A DNA stretch of 64,000 bases, from positions 44,457 to 108,456 of the forward strand of contig CANIZL010000005.1 of assembly GCA_947471985.1 (NCBI GenBank), given 5' to 3'. How positions within the stretch are numbered: position 1 is the stretch's first letter; each line of letters begins with the position of its first letter. Shown piece by piece: positions 43,851 to 52,298 of this stretch. This DNA comes from Verrucomicrobiota bacterium. Lineage in GTDB: Bacteria > Verrucomicrobiota > Verrucomicrobiia > Limisphaerales > UBA9464. Position numbers and translations under genes: made by a program. Under the pieces are notes generated by a model, which did not search any database, was not told the origin of the DNA, and saw nothing but the letters and a program-made list of their open reading frames with translations.

Positions 43851-45263
43851 ATGAAATGGTTTCATTGCTCAATTGACTCCGCCCGCAAGCGGAGCTGGCA
43901 AGCCGCCGTCCGGGGCGCCCTTGCTGTCTGCACAGTCTGCACTGCCGCCACCACCGCCAAGCTGCACGCCCAATCGGGCGATGCTCTGCTGGACAAGTTG
44001 GTGGAGAAGGGCGTCCTCAACGTGGATGAAGCCAACGACCTGCGCGATCAAGTCGACAAGGATTTCACCAAGGCCTACGCCACGAAATCGGGACTTCCCG
44101 AGTGGGTCACGGCGTTCAAGATCAACGGCGACTTCCGTACCCGCTATGAGGGATTCTACGCGGACAATCCCGCCTTCGTGGATCGCAACCGCTTCCGCTA
44201 TCGCGCGCGTCTGAGCTTCACGGCCTCGCTGGCCGACGATTTCGAGGTCGGTGTGCGCCTGGCCACCGGGGATGATTCCGGCAACGCCGTGGATCCCATT
44301 TCCACCAACCAGACGCTGCAGAACAACGGCTCGAAAAAGCCGATCAACCTCGACATGGCCTACGCCAAGTGGACCCCGATCCACACCGCGTCCTGGAACG
44401 GCGCCTTTACCTTCGGTAAGTTTGAAAACCCGTTCGTGTTTTCGGACGCGGTATTCGACACCGATTACACCCCGGAAGGCGCAGCCCAGCAGTTCGCCTA
44501 CACCATTGATCAGGTTCACACCCTCAAGTTCACGACGGCGGAATTCGTCCTCGACGAGTTGTCCGCGAGTTCGCGTGATCCGTATCTGGTCGGTGCCCAG
44601 GCCCGCTGGGATGCCAAGTGGAACACCACCTGGAACACTTCCGCCGGTATCAGTTACCTGTCCATCCTCGGGGACGACTCCCTCAGCAGCGCGAACGTGC
44701 CCGACGTGAATCGCGGCAACAACCGCGTGATCAACGCCGCCGGCGCCAGCACCACCACCACCACCGGCTTCGACACCCTGGTGGCCGACCTGAGCGTCAC
44801 CTACTCACTGTCGGAGATGAAGTTCCACACCGGCCCCTTCCCGATCCGGGTGTTCGGCGACTTCCTGCACAACGGTGCCGCGGATCACCAGAACTCCGGC
44901 TTCCAAGCGGGCGTTCAATTCGGCAAGGCGGGCAAACGGAAGACCTGGGAATTCACCTACCGGTACAAGCTGCTCGAAGGCGATGTCTGGTATGAGGAAT
45001 TCACCGATTCCGACTTTGGCGCCTACTATCCGATCAAGCCCGGGGCTTCGAGTCTCGCCCGGACCGCTGGCACGGGTTATGGTTCCGGCACCAACGTCAA
45101 AGGACACGTCCTCCGCCTGGCGTATTCCCCGTACGATTCCCTCACGCTTAACGCGACGCTCTTCATCACCGAATTGGTCCAGCAGGAACTCTTGGTTCCG
45201 GTCGGTGGCAGCGGTAAGAACGACATGACCCGGCTCCAGGTGGATGCCGTGTGGAAATTCTAG
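43851..45263 (+). CDS. Putative outer-membrane porin (phosphate-regulated)
   Basis: 470 residues from ATG 43851. A signal peptide ends near KLHAQSG; a short helical segment with DALLDKLVEKGVLNVDEAND follows, then a long beta barrel with alternating aromatic strands (e.g. FKINGDFRTRYEGFYADN, RFRYRARLSFTASLAD) ending in the aromatic DAVWKF, the outer-membrane insertion signal. Family: putative porin of Verrucomicrobia. With the Pho box and pstS downstream, it is plausibly the phosphate-entry porin. Confidence 0.87.
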   Translation: MKWFHCSIDSARKRSWQAAVRGALAVCTVCTAATTAKLHAQSGDALLDKLVEKGVLNVDEANDLRDQVDKDFTKAYATKSGLPEWVTAFKINGDFRTRYEGFYADNPAFVDRNRFRYRARLSFTASLADDFEVGVRLATGDDSGNAVDPISTNQTLQNNGSKKPINLDMAYAKWTPIHTASWNGAFTFGKFENPFVFSDAVFDTDYTPEGAAQQFAYTIDQVHTLKFTTAEFVLDELSASSRDPYLVGAQARWDAKWNTTWNTSAGISYLSILGDDSLSSANVPDVNRGNNRVINAAGASTTTTTGFDTLVADLSVTYSLSEMKFHTGPFPIRVFGDFLHNGAADHQNSGFQAGVQFGKAGKRKTWEFTYRYKLLEGDVWYEEFTDSDFGAYYPIKPGASSLARTAGTGYGSGTNVKGHVLRLAYSPYDSLTLNATLFITELVQQELLVPVGGSGKNDMTRLQVDAVWKF

Positions 45264-45283
45264 TCAACCTGACGCACCGCCCT

Positions 45284-45327
45284 GGGTCCATCCCGAGTAC
45301 GGGATGGACCCACACCAGCGTGGGTCC
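45284..45327 (+). terminator. Overlapping, mutually exclusive hairpins between porin and pstS
   Basis: GGGTCCATCCC (45284-45294) pairs perfectly with GGGATGGACCC (45301-45311). The second arm overlaps GGACCCAC (45306-45313), which can instead pair with GTGGGTCC (45320-45327). The two structures exclude each other. There is no T run, so a simple intrinsic terminator is unlikely; an attenuator or stability element would fit. Confidence 0.55.
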
Positions 45328-45420
45328 TTCAAGCGAAGGTTTCCCTTGGTCCGCTGGCCAGCGGTGCAACCACCAAACATCCCCGCGGAAACTCTGTTGG
45401 TTTAAAATATTGTTACTCGT

Positions 45421-46263
45421 ATGAATAAGACATTGCTCGTGATCGCCGCCAGCACCCTCGCTGCCCTGCGAACCCTGGCCGGCCCCATCACCGTCAAAGG
45501 CTCCGACACCATGGTCGTCCTCGGTCAAAAGTGGGCCGAAACCTATATGTCCGAACACTCCGGCGCGAAGGTCCAGGTGACCGGCGGCGGCTCGGGCACG
45601 GGCTTCGCCGCCCTGCAAAACCAGACCACGGATCTGGCCAACGCCTCGCGCAAGATCAAGGCCTCCGAAATCGAAGCCTGCGTCAAGGTGTTCGGCAAAC
45701 GCCCCACGGAATACAAAGTCGCCCTCGACGGTCTCTCCGTCTACGTGAACGCCGACAATCCGATCAAGGCCCTGAGTTTGGAGGAACTCGAAGGCATCTT
45801 CACCGGCAAGATCAAGAACTGGAAGAATGTCGGGGGTCCCGATGCTTCCATCAACGTCTTCAGCCGCGAAAACAGCTCGGGCACGTACGAGTTCTTCAAG
45901 GAAAACGTCCTGAAGGGTAAGGACTTCGTTTCCAGCGCCCAGACGCTCCAGGGCACCGCCCAAGTGTTGCAGGCGGTGGCCGGTAACAAGACCGGCATCG
46001 GCTACGGCGGCGCCGGCTACGGGGCCGGGGCCAAGCATCTCTCCATCAGCAAGGAAAAGGGCGGCGAGGCGGTGGAACCGACCGAGGAAACCGTTCTGGC
46101 TGGCAAATATCCGATCTGGCGGCACCTCTTCATCTACGTCAACCCCGCGCTCGATAAGGGCGATGTGTCGACCTACCTGAAGTGGATCCGCAGCGACGCC
46201 GGGCAGAAGGTCGTCAAGGACGTGGGATACTTCCCCCTGCCGCCCACGCTGCGGGCCAAGTAA
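45421..46263 (+). CDS. pstS: Phosphate ABC transporter substrate-binding protein
   Basis: 280 residues from ATG 45421 with a signal peptide (about 1-20). Phosphate-binding motifs KGSDTM, TGGGSGTGFAAL and FSRENSSGTYEFF are present, as in PstS. It delivers phosphate to the PstCAB permease in the inner membrane. The pstC, pstA, pstB and phoU genes are not in the window, so the gene is separated from its permease and sits instead behind the porin, 157 bases downstream and in the same direction. Confidence 0.95.
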   Translation: MNKTLLVIAASTLAALRTLAGPITVKGSDTMVVLGQKWAETYMSEHSGAKVQVTGGGSGTGFAALQNQTTDLANASRKIKASEIEACVKVFGKRPTEYKVALDGLSVYVNADNPIKALSLEELEGIFTGKIKNWKNVGGPDASINVFSRENSSGTYEFFKENVLKGKDFVSSAQTLQGTAQVLQAVAGNKTGIGYGGAGYGAGAKHLSISKEKGGEAVEPTEETVLAGKYPIWRHLFIYVNPALDKGDVSTYLKWIRSDAGQKVVKDVGYFPLPPTLRAK

Positions 46264-46286
46264 CACCGTCAGCCGGCGAACCCACC

Positions 46287-46362
46287 AAACCGGGGCCCCC
46301 AGGAGCCGTCCGCGAGAGAACCTCTCGCTGGATCAGTCTCCCGGGGAGCCCCGGTTTCTTTT
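46287..46362 (+). terminator. Rho-independent terminator of pstS
   Basis: Outer stem AAACCGGGGC (46287-46296) pairs with GCCCCGGTTT (46348-46357); an inner hairpin GCGAGAG/CTCTCGC (46312-46328) branches from it. A CTTTTT tail follows at 46358. A long, branched but convincing terminator after pstS. Confidence 0.78.
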
Positions 46363-46429
46363 TAGCCCCCCCCTGCCGCCGCCGCCTCGTTCACTGGTTA
46401 AACCCCGGGTTCCGTTCTAAGCGTTCGGC

Positions 46430-47467
46430 ATGACCTGTTTTGTCACCGGGGCTTCCGGATTCGTAGGTGCGAACCTGGTCCACGAACTCGTGGCGCGTGG
46501 ACACCACGTCAAAGCCCTGCTGCGCCCGCAGGCCGACACTCGCGGTCTGGCGGGTGCCGAGTACGAGCCCGTGCCCGGGGATCTCCTGGATCCCCGCGCG
46601 AAACTGACCGCGGCCATGCGTGGTTGCGATTGGGTGTTTCATGTCGCCGCCAGTTATTCCCTCTGGTTGCCCGACTACGCGCCCATGTTTCGCGCCAATG
46701 TCGACGGCACGCGCAACGTGCTCGAAGCCGCCCACGCCGCCGACGTCCCCCGCACGGTCTACACCAGCACCGTTGGTTGCATCGGACTGCCCCGGCCAGG
46801 CGCCGACGGACAAATCATTCCCACCGATGAATCCACGCCCGTGGCCGAGGCGCAGATGAGCAATCCGTACAAACTTTCCAAATGGCGTGCGGAGGTCGTG
46901 GCCCGGGAACTCGCCGCCGCCGGCCACCGCATCGTCGTGGTGAATCCCAGCGCGCCGATCGGTCCCCGGGACGTCAAACCCACCCCCACCGGACAAATGA
47001 TCGTGGATTTCCTGAACCGCGCCCTGCCGGCCTATCTCGACACCGGCTTGAATTGGGTACACGTGCGGGACGTGGCCGTCGGCCACATTCTGGCCGCGGA
47101 AAAGGGCCGCCTGGGGGAGCGCTACATTTTGGGGAGTCCCACCGGCAATTGGACCATGAAACAGGCCCTCGATCTTCTGGCCGAGATCACGGGATTGCCC
47201 GCGCCGGGCTTCCGCGTACCGCACGCCGTCGCCCTCGCGGCCGCGCATGGCAGCGAATTATGGGCCCGTTTTACCAAGCAGCCACCCAAAGCCCCTTTGG
47301 CCGGAGTCCGGATGGCCGCTTATAAAATGTGGTTCAACCCGGAAAAGGCCATCCGTGAACTCGGACTCCCCCAGACACCACCCCGACAAGCCCTGGTCGA
47401 TGCGGTGACGTGGTTTCAGGAGCACGGCTACGACCGGAAGCGCACCCACCGGTCGAAAGCACCCTGA
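46430..47467 (+). CDS. hpnA: NAD-dependent epimerase/dehydratase, HpnA-like
   Basis: 345 residues from ATG 46430. Extended SDR: GASGFVGANLVHELVARGH (NAD-binding GxxGxxG), YTSTVGCIGLPR, and the catalytic YKLSK with VVNPSAPIGPRDVKPTPTG, the last a segment typical of HpnA, the hopanoid-associated sugar epimerase. No other hopanoid gene is nearby, so the name rests on similarity. Confidence 0.85.
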   Translation: MTCFVTGASGFVGANLVHELVARGHHVKALLRPQADTRGLAGAEYEPVPGDLLDPRAKLTAAMRGCDWVFHVAASYSLWLPDYAPMFRANVDGTRNVLEAAHAADVPRTVYTSTVGCIGLPRPGADGQIIPTDESTPVAEAQMSNPYKLSKWRAEVVARELAAAGHRIVVVNPSAPIGPRDVKPTPTGQMIVDFLNRALPAYLDTGLNWVHVRDVAVGHILAAEKGRLGERYILGSPTGNWTMKQALDLLAEITGLPAPGFRVPHAVALAAAHGSELWARFTKQPPKAPLAGVRMAAYKMWFNPEKAIRELGLPQTPPRQALVDAVTWFQEHGYDRKRTHRSKAP

Positions 47468-47495
47468 ACGCGCTGCCCGATCCCCGCGGATCGCG

Positions 47496-48044
47496 TCACC
47501 AGAAAAAGGAATTCTGAGCGCCGATCACCGCGTTGCCCGCGAGCAATTCCGCCCGCCAAGCCACCACATTGCCCGCGGTCCGGTAGGTGGCGGGATCCAG
47601 CTTCAGCGACTGCCAGGAACGACCAAACCAACCCCGTTTCACCGGTGCCTCCAGAATGATGGGATCGGTCTCGGCCCTCAAGGCCGTCCGCAAGAGCAGC
47701 CGCACCTTCAAAGTGTCGGACGGGCGCCCCGCCACCTGGCAATTCACATCGTACTGCTGGGACGAAACCAGTTCCGGATGCTGCCGGAGTTGCGCCTGGT
47801 AGGCATCACGTTGAAACAGGCTCGGCGCCAGCGCGATCCGCCCCTGCGCGTCGACCAGGTGAGGCAGGACCTTCAGGATACGCCCGGAATGGACGGCCCC
47901 ACCCGCTGCCTGGGCGATCAGGTGCAGGGCGCCCCAGCAGCCTATTACGGTAGCCCACCAGCGTGACCGCCGGCCGGGAACGAAAAAAGGCCGAATACCG
48001 GCCCGAGGGAAAATGTTCACAGAGGTTAAAGAAACGCGATTCAA
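47496..48044 (-). CDS. Hypothetical protein with N-terminal hydrophobic segment
   Basis: 182 residues if translated from TTG 48044, whose first base pairs overlap the TGA of the upstream gene; GTG 48020 is an alternative and no ATG exists. A hydrophobic segment WWATVIGCWGALHLIAQAAGG follows a basic start, suggesting a secreted or anchored protein. The rest contains VDAQGRIALAPSLFQRDAYQAQL and a beta-rich tail with KLDPATYRTAGNVVAWRAEL. No family recognised. It appears co-transcribed with the upstream hypothetical gene. Confidence 0.6.
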   Translation of the reverse strand: MNRVSLTSVNIFPRAGIRPFFVPGRRSRWWATVIGCWGALHLIAQAAGGAVHSGRILKVLPHLVDAQGRIALAPSLFQRDAYQAQLRQHPELVSSQQYDVNCQVAGRPSDTLKVRLLLRTALRAETDPIILEAPVKRGWFGRSWQSLKLDPATYRTAGNVVAWRAELLAGNAVIGAQNSFFW

Positions 48045-49261
48045 AAGCCCCCTTTGCCCCGGACGGGAAACGGCAGCATCGCCGGCTGCGGTGCCAGCCG
48101 GGGTGGCGCCGTGATCGGCGCCTGAGCCGTCGGCCCCAGGTTCACGGCCGCGCTCGGGGCAGTGAAATCCGGCAAGTCCCGCCTCAGCCCGGCCACCGCA
48201 GCGGGACTAGCCAGACCGTTGGGTGCGCCTGGAAATCCCGCATCGGAACCGAGCTTGATCGGGGCCGTCGCGGGCGGCTCCGAGGCCAGGAATTGTTGAA
48301 AATCCGCCAGCCGACCCGCCCGCGTGGGGGCCAGAAACTGGTCGCCCGCCGGGATCGCACTGGGGCTGGCACCGGCCGTGCCGGTTCCCAGAATGTCCGC
48401 CAACTCGGACTCCCGTTCCTTGCGCAACAACTCCAGCCCCGGGTTCACGGATTCGGCCCCGGACGCCTTGTCGCGACCTAAAATGTCGCCCGCCTGCTGC
48501 GCCGCCAAGCGATCCGCCGCCTCTTCCTGGCGGGTGCGCCCCAATGCGTCCAAAGGCGACGAGCCCCGTCGATCCTTGCCGTGGGCATCCAATCCATCCT
48601 TGTCCTGGCCGTCCGCCCCGGATATCCGGTCCACTTCCGCGAGCGGATCCGCCGGATCCCGGGGACCATCCGGTCCACCGGGACCATTGGGATCCTGCCC
48701 CCGTTGCTGTCTCAAGGCGCGCTGACGGGCCGATTCCAAAGCGGATTCCGCCGGGTTGGCCGTGTTCCGCTGGAACTCCCGGGCGTACTTTGGATCCACC
48801 GCCAGGAGCCCCATTTCCGCCGCCGTCGGTTCCCGACCGGTGCCGACCGTCTTGCGCCCGTCACCATCGCCCCGCCGCCGATCCGTTATCGAATCAGTGG
48901 TCCCCCGATTGATCCGCGCCGCATTCTCGATGGCCCAATTCTTTCGGTGGGATTGCTCGTCGATCAGCCGCTTCCGCAGCAGCGGATCCATCGCCGGCGA
49001 GGGGGTCCCGGGACCGGTGGCCGGGCCGATTTCCGGAGCCGCGAACTGAATCGATCCCGGGCGATAAATCTGATCAAACACATTACCCCCGGGCACCTGC
49101 AGGGGAACCACCGGGGCCAGCGAGTTGGTGCCGCCGAACACATTCGTTCCACCCTTCAGGCGCGTACCGGCGGGAGTCTCGATCACCTTTCGCTGCGCCC
49201 ACACCGACGTGCAGGTGCCGGCAAGCAACAGCGCGGAAAGACAGGCCCGGGTGAATCTCAT
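48041..49261 (-). CDS. Hypothetical secreted protein, proline/glycine-rich
   Basis: 406 residues from ATG 49261 with a signal peptide MRFTRACLSALLLAGTCTSVWA. The mature part is rich in Gly, Pro, Ala, Arg and Asp, with stretches like GQDPNGPGGPDGPRDP and DKDGLDAHGKDRRGSS, and charged helical segments AESALESARQRALRQQRG. No known domain. Its stop overlaps the start of the 47496-48044 gene. It is divergent from the DUF1549/1553 gene. Confidence 0.65.
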   Translation of the reverse strand: MRFTRACLSALLLAGTCTSVWAQRKVIETPAGTRLKGGTNVFGGTNSLAPVVPLQVPGGNVFDQIYRPGSIQFAAPEIGPATGPGTPSPAMDPLLRKRLIDEQSHRKNWAIENAARINRGTTDSITDRRRGDGDGRKTVGTGREPTAAEMGLLAVDPKYAREFQRNTANPAESALESARQRALRQQRGQDPNGPGGPDGPRDPADPLAEVDRISGADGQDKDGLDAHGKDRRGSSPLDALGRTRQEEAADRLAAQQAGDILGRDKASGAESVNPGLELLRKERESELADILGTGTAGASPSAIPAGDQFLAPTRAGRLADFQQFLASEPPATAPIKLGSDAGFPGAPNGLASPAAVAGLRRDLPDFTAPSAAVNLGPTAQAPITAPPRLAPQPAMLPFPVRGKGGF

Positions 49262-49394
49262 AAAAACCAAGTCATCCCTACCCGAGATCCACCGATCCGT
49301 CAAAGCCTTGCTGAATCCGTTTACGGCCGGCGACCTTTCAGACTCCCGCCAGAATTGACGAAGACGGGACCGAAGCGCCCTATTGAGGGCTCCC

Positions 49395-52082
49395 ATGACG
49401 GTGCTCCGCACTGCTTCCTTCCAGCTTTGGCTGGTCTTGCTGGTGATCCCGATCTTCGGGCCGCCTTCCGCGCAAGCCACCCCGGCCAATCGGGCCGCGT
49501 TGGCCGGCCACTACGATCATTTTCTCCCGGGGACCCAGGCCCGCTGCGTCACCTGTCACCTGCCCAGTGACCGCCCCGCCCCCGAACGGTTGGAGGATTT
49601 TCCGCACAACCCCTTTGGAGCCCGTCTCCGGGAACTCGGCACCACGACCCCGGCTGGAGGCCCGGCACCGAACCTCGCCACCCGCCTCCAGCAGATAGCC
49701 GGCGAGGATTCCGATCACGACGGAGCCGCCAACGAGGTGGAATTGCTCCTCGGCCACAATCCGGGCGACGCGCACGACACCCCGACTGCGGATGAACTGC
49801 GTCGGGCCGCCGGTCTGACCGCCGATTTCGCAAAATTCCTGGCCGGATACCGCTGGCGCCCCTTTGAACCCGTCCAACGACCAGCAGTCCCCACCAACTT
49901 CCCTCCCCCCATCTCCGCCCCCCATCCCATCGATGCCTTTGTGGCGGCGGAATGGTCCGCTCGGAAACTCTCCCCGCGCCCGGAGGCCGCCCGCGACGTG
50001 CTGCTGCGGCGGGTCTATCAGGATTTGATCGGACTTAATCCCACACCGGAGGAACAGGAGGCGTTTCGTCAGGATCCGTCGCCCGATGCGTACGAACAGG
50101 TGGTGGATCGCCTGCTCTCGGATCCCCGTCACGGCGAGCGCTGGGCGCGGCACTGGATGGATGTATGGCGTTACAGCGATTGGGCCGGCTGGACAGACGG
50201 CGGCCAGGTCCGGGACTCCAAACCCCACATCTGGCGTTGGCGCGACTGGATCGTGGAATCGCTGAATACCAACAAGCCCTATGATCGGATGCTCCAGGAA
50301 ATGCTGGCGGCCGACGAACTGACTCCGGAGGACCCGGACGCGTTGCGGGCCACCGGATTTTTGGCCCGGAATTACAAGCTACTATCTCGGGAGCAGTGGT
50401 TGGAGGATACCGTCAAGCACACGGCGCAGGCCTTTCTGGGAGTCACGATGGGGTGTGCCAAATGCCACGACCACCGGGTCGACCCCATTTCCCAGCGCGA
50501 ATACTACGCCTTCCGGGCCATTTTTGAGCCGCATCAGGTGCGGACGGACCGCGTCCCCGGGGAATTGGATATCACCAAAGACGGTCTACCCCGGGCCTTC
50601 GATGCCCTGCTGGCACCCACGTTCTTTCTGGTCCGCGGCGACGAGCGTCATCCGTTGACCAACGAGGTGATTCAACCCGGCGTCCCGGCCGCCCTGGGGG
50701 GAAAACTAAACCTTCAAGAGGTGGCGTTGCCCTGGCTCGCCACGCATCCCGAACAACGGGAATCGGTAATACGCGACACGCGGGCGGCGGCGGAACGGGA
50801 GTGGGCGACGGCGCGAACCGCCTGGATCGCGACCCGCGACGCCACCAATGCCGCACCCGGCAAACTTTACGAAGCGGCATTGCAATTGGATGTGTCCGAA
50901 CAGCGGCACGCGGCGTTGGAGGCAGTCCTCGCGGCGGAGGCTGCGAGCTATCCGGCGGCCCGTTCCGAGCCGGCAGGCCAGGCGATGCCGCCGTCGCCCG
51001 CCGCCACCAACGCAGTCTATCGACAACGCCTCGTCGCGGTGGCTGAGGCGCGACTGAAGCAAGCCCGAGCCCAAGCTTCCCTGACGGAAGCCACTCCCGC
51101 CCAGCGGGCGGAAGCCCAAAAGAAATGGGTGGCCGCGGACCAGGAATATACCGCCGCCAAGGAAACGCTGGAGCGCCCGCTGGATGGCGCCTTCAAGCCC
51201 CGCCCCACCGAAGCCTACCCCGCTTCCAGCAGCGGGCGCCGCCGCGCCCTCGCGCAATGGCTGACCGCGCCGGAAAATCCCCTGACCGCCCGGGTGGCCG
51301 TCAATCAGGTCTGGCTCCGACATTTCGGTCGCGGCTTGGTCCCCACCCCGTCCGACTTCGGCCACAACGGCCGCCCACCCACTCATCCCCAACTGCTGGA
51401 TTGGCTCGCCGCGGAGTTCGTCCATCCCACTTCCGCGAACACCCCCGCCTGGTCCTTTCGACACCTGCACCGGCTGATGGTCACCAGTGCGGCCTACCGC
51501 CGGGCCTCCACGCCGGACGCGGAGGATCTCGCGGCCGATCCGGACAACGAATACCTCTGGCGGATGAATTCCCGTCGGCTCGAGGCCGAGGCCGTCCGGG
51601 ACAACCTGCTTTTCGTTACCGGCTCGCTGGATCTCAACCGGGGCGGCCCGGACGTGGATCAAAAACTCGCGCTGACCTCCAATCGTCGTTCCCTGTACCT
51701 GCGGCACGCCGCTGAGAAGCAGGCGGAGTTCCTCCAGGTTTTCGACGGACCCAGCGTCACCGAATGTTATGAACGGCGAGCCAGCGTGATGCCCCAACAG
51801 GCGCTCGCCCTGGGGAACAGTGAGCTTGCCGTACGGCAGGCGCGGGCGTTGGCGGAAAAACTGCGGCAGGACGCCCACGGCGATAGCGGGCAATTGGTCC
51901 ATCGGGCCTTCCAGCAAATCCTGGCCCGGACGCCCACCCCGGAGGAAATCCATCAGTGCCGGGATTTCCTCGCCGCACCCATTCCCGTCGGCCAACACCC
52001 GCCGGACGCGGCGGCCCGAAGGGGCGTGGATAACCTCCTTTTGGTCCTGTTGAATCACTCGGATTTCGTCACCGTGCGCTGA
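49395..52082 (+). CDS. DUF1549/DUF1553 (PSCyt2/PSD1) protein with haem-binding CxxCH motifs
   Basis: 895 residues from ATG 49395, signal peptide ending near AQA. A CVTCH motif (residues about 52-56) and a GCAKCHDHRVDP motif in the middle are potential haem sites; DUF1549 (about 180-390) has AARDVLLRRVYQDLIGL and ERWARHWMDVWRYSDWAG, and DUF1553 (about 610-860) has RRALAQWLTAPENPLTARV and GRPPTHPQLLDWLAAEF. This architecture is expanded in Verrucomicrobia and Planctomycetes and usually comes with a DUF1501 gene, but none is beside it here. Confidence 0.93.
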   Translation: MTVLRTASFQLWLVLLVIPIFGPPSAQATPANRAALAGHYDHFLPGTQARCVTCHLPSDRPAPERLEDFPHNPFGARLRELGTTTPAGGPAPNLATRLQQIAGEDSDHDGAANEVELLLGHNPGDAHDTPTADELRRAAGLTADFAKFLAGYRWRPFEPVQRPAVPTNFPPPISAPHPIDAFVAAEWSARKLSPRPEAARDVLLRRVYQDLIGLNPTPEEQEAFRQDPSPDAYEQVVDRLLSDPRHGERWARHWMDVWRYSDWAGWTDGGQVRDSKPHIWRWRDWIVESLNTNKPYDRMLQEMLAADELTPEDPDALRATGFLARNYKLLSREQWLEDTVKHTAQAFLGVTMGCAKCHDHRVDPISQREYYAFRAIFEPHQVRTDRVPGELDITKDGLPRAFDALLAPTFFLVRGDERHPLTNEVIQPGVPAALGGKLNLQEVALPWLATHPEQRESVIRDTRAAAEREWATARTAWIATRDATNAAPGKLYEAALQLDVSEQRHAALEAVLAAEAASYPAARSEPAGQAMPPSPAATNAVYRQRLVAVAEARLKQARAQASLTEATPAQRAEAQKKWVAADQEYTAAKETLERPLDGAFKPRPTEAYPASSSGRRRALAQWLTAPENPLTARVAVNQVWLRHFGRGLVPTPSDFGHNGRPPTHPQLLDWLAAEFVHPTSANTPAWSFRHLHRLMVTSAAYRRASTPDAEDLAADPDNEYLWRMNSRRLEAEAVRDNLLFVTGSLDLNRGGPDVDQKLALTSNRRSLYLRHAAEKQAEFLQVFDGPSVTECYERRASVMPQQALALGNSELAVRQARALAEKLRQDAHGDSGQLVHRAFQQILARTPTPEEIHQCRDFLAAPIPVGQHPPDAAARRGVDNLLLVLLNHSDFVTVR

Positions 52083-52298
52083 AAAAGCGGCCTGAATGCG
52101 GCTGCCTGGCCGTCCGGTAAACAAAATTCCAGTTGCACCGCAAGGCGAACCCGCCTAGAGATTGTCGGTCTAAGGTCTGACTGTCCCGCCGATTTAGCCC
52201 GGCCAGGGCGGCTTCCCCAAGTCTCAGTTCTCGCGGCCCTTTTCATTGCCGCTCTGGGTTCAGACCCGTCAGACATCACCAAAGTTAAGTTACGTGCA

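Noticed and set aside
45395..45417. Pho box directly before pstS
   Set aside because: TGTTGGT and TGTTACT are 16 bases apart, not 11, and match poorly.
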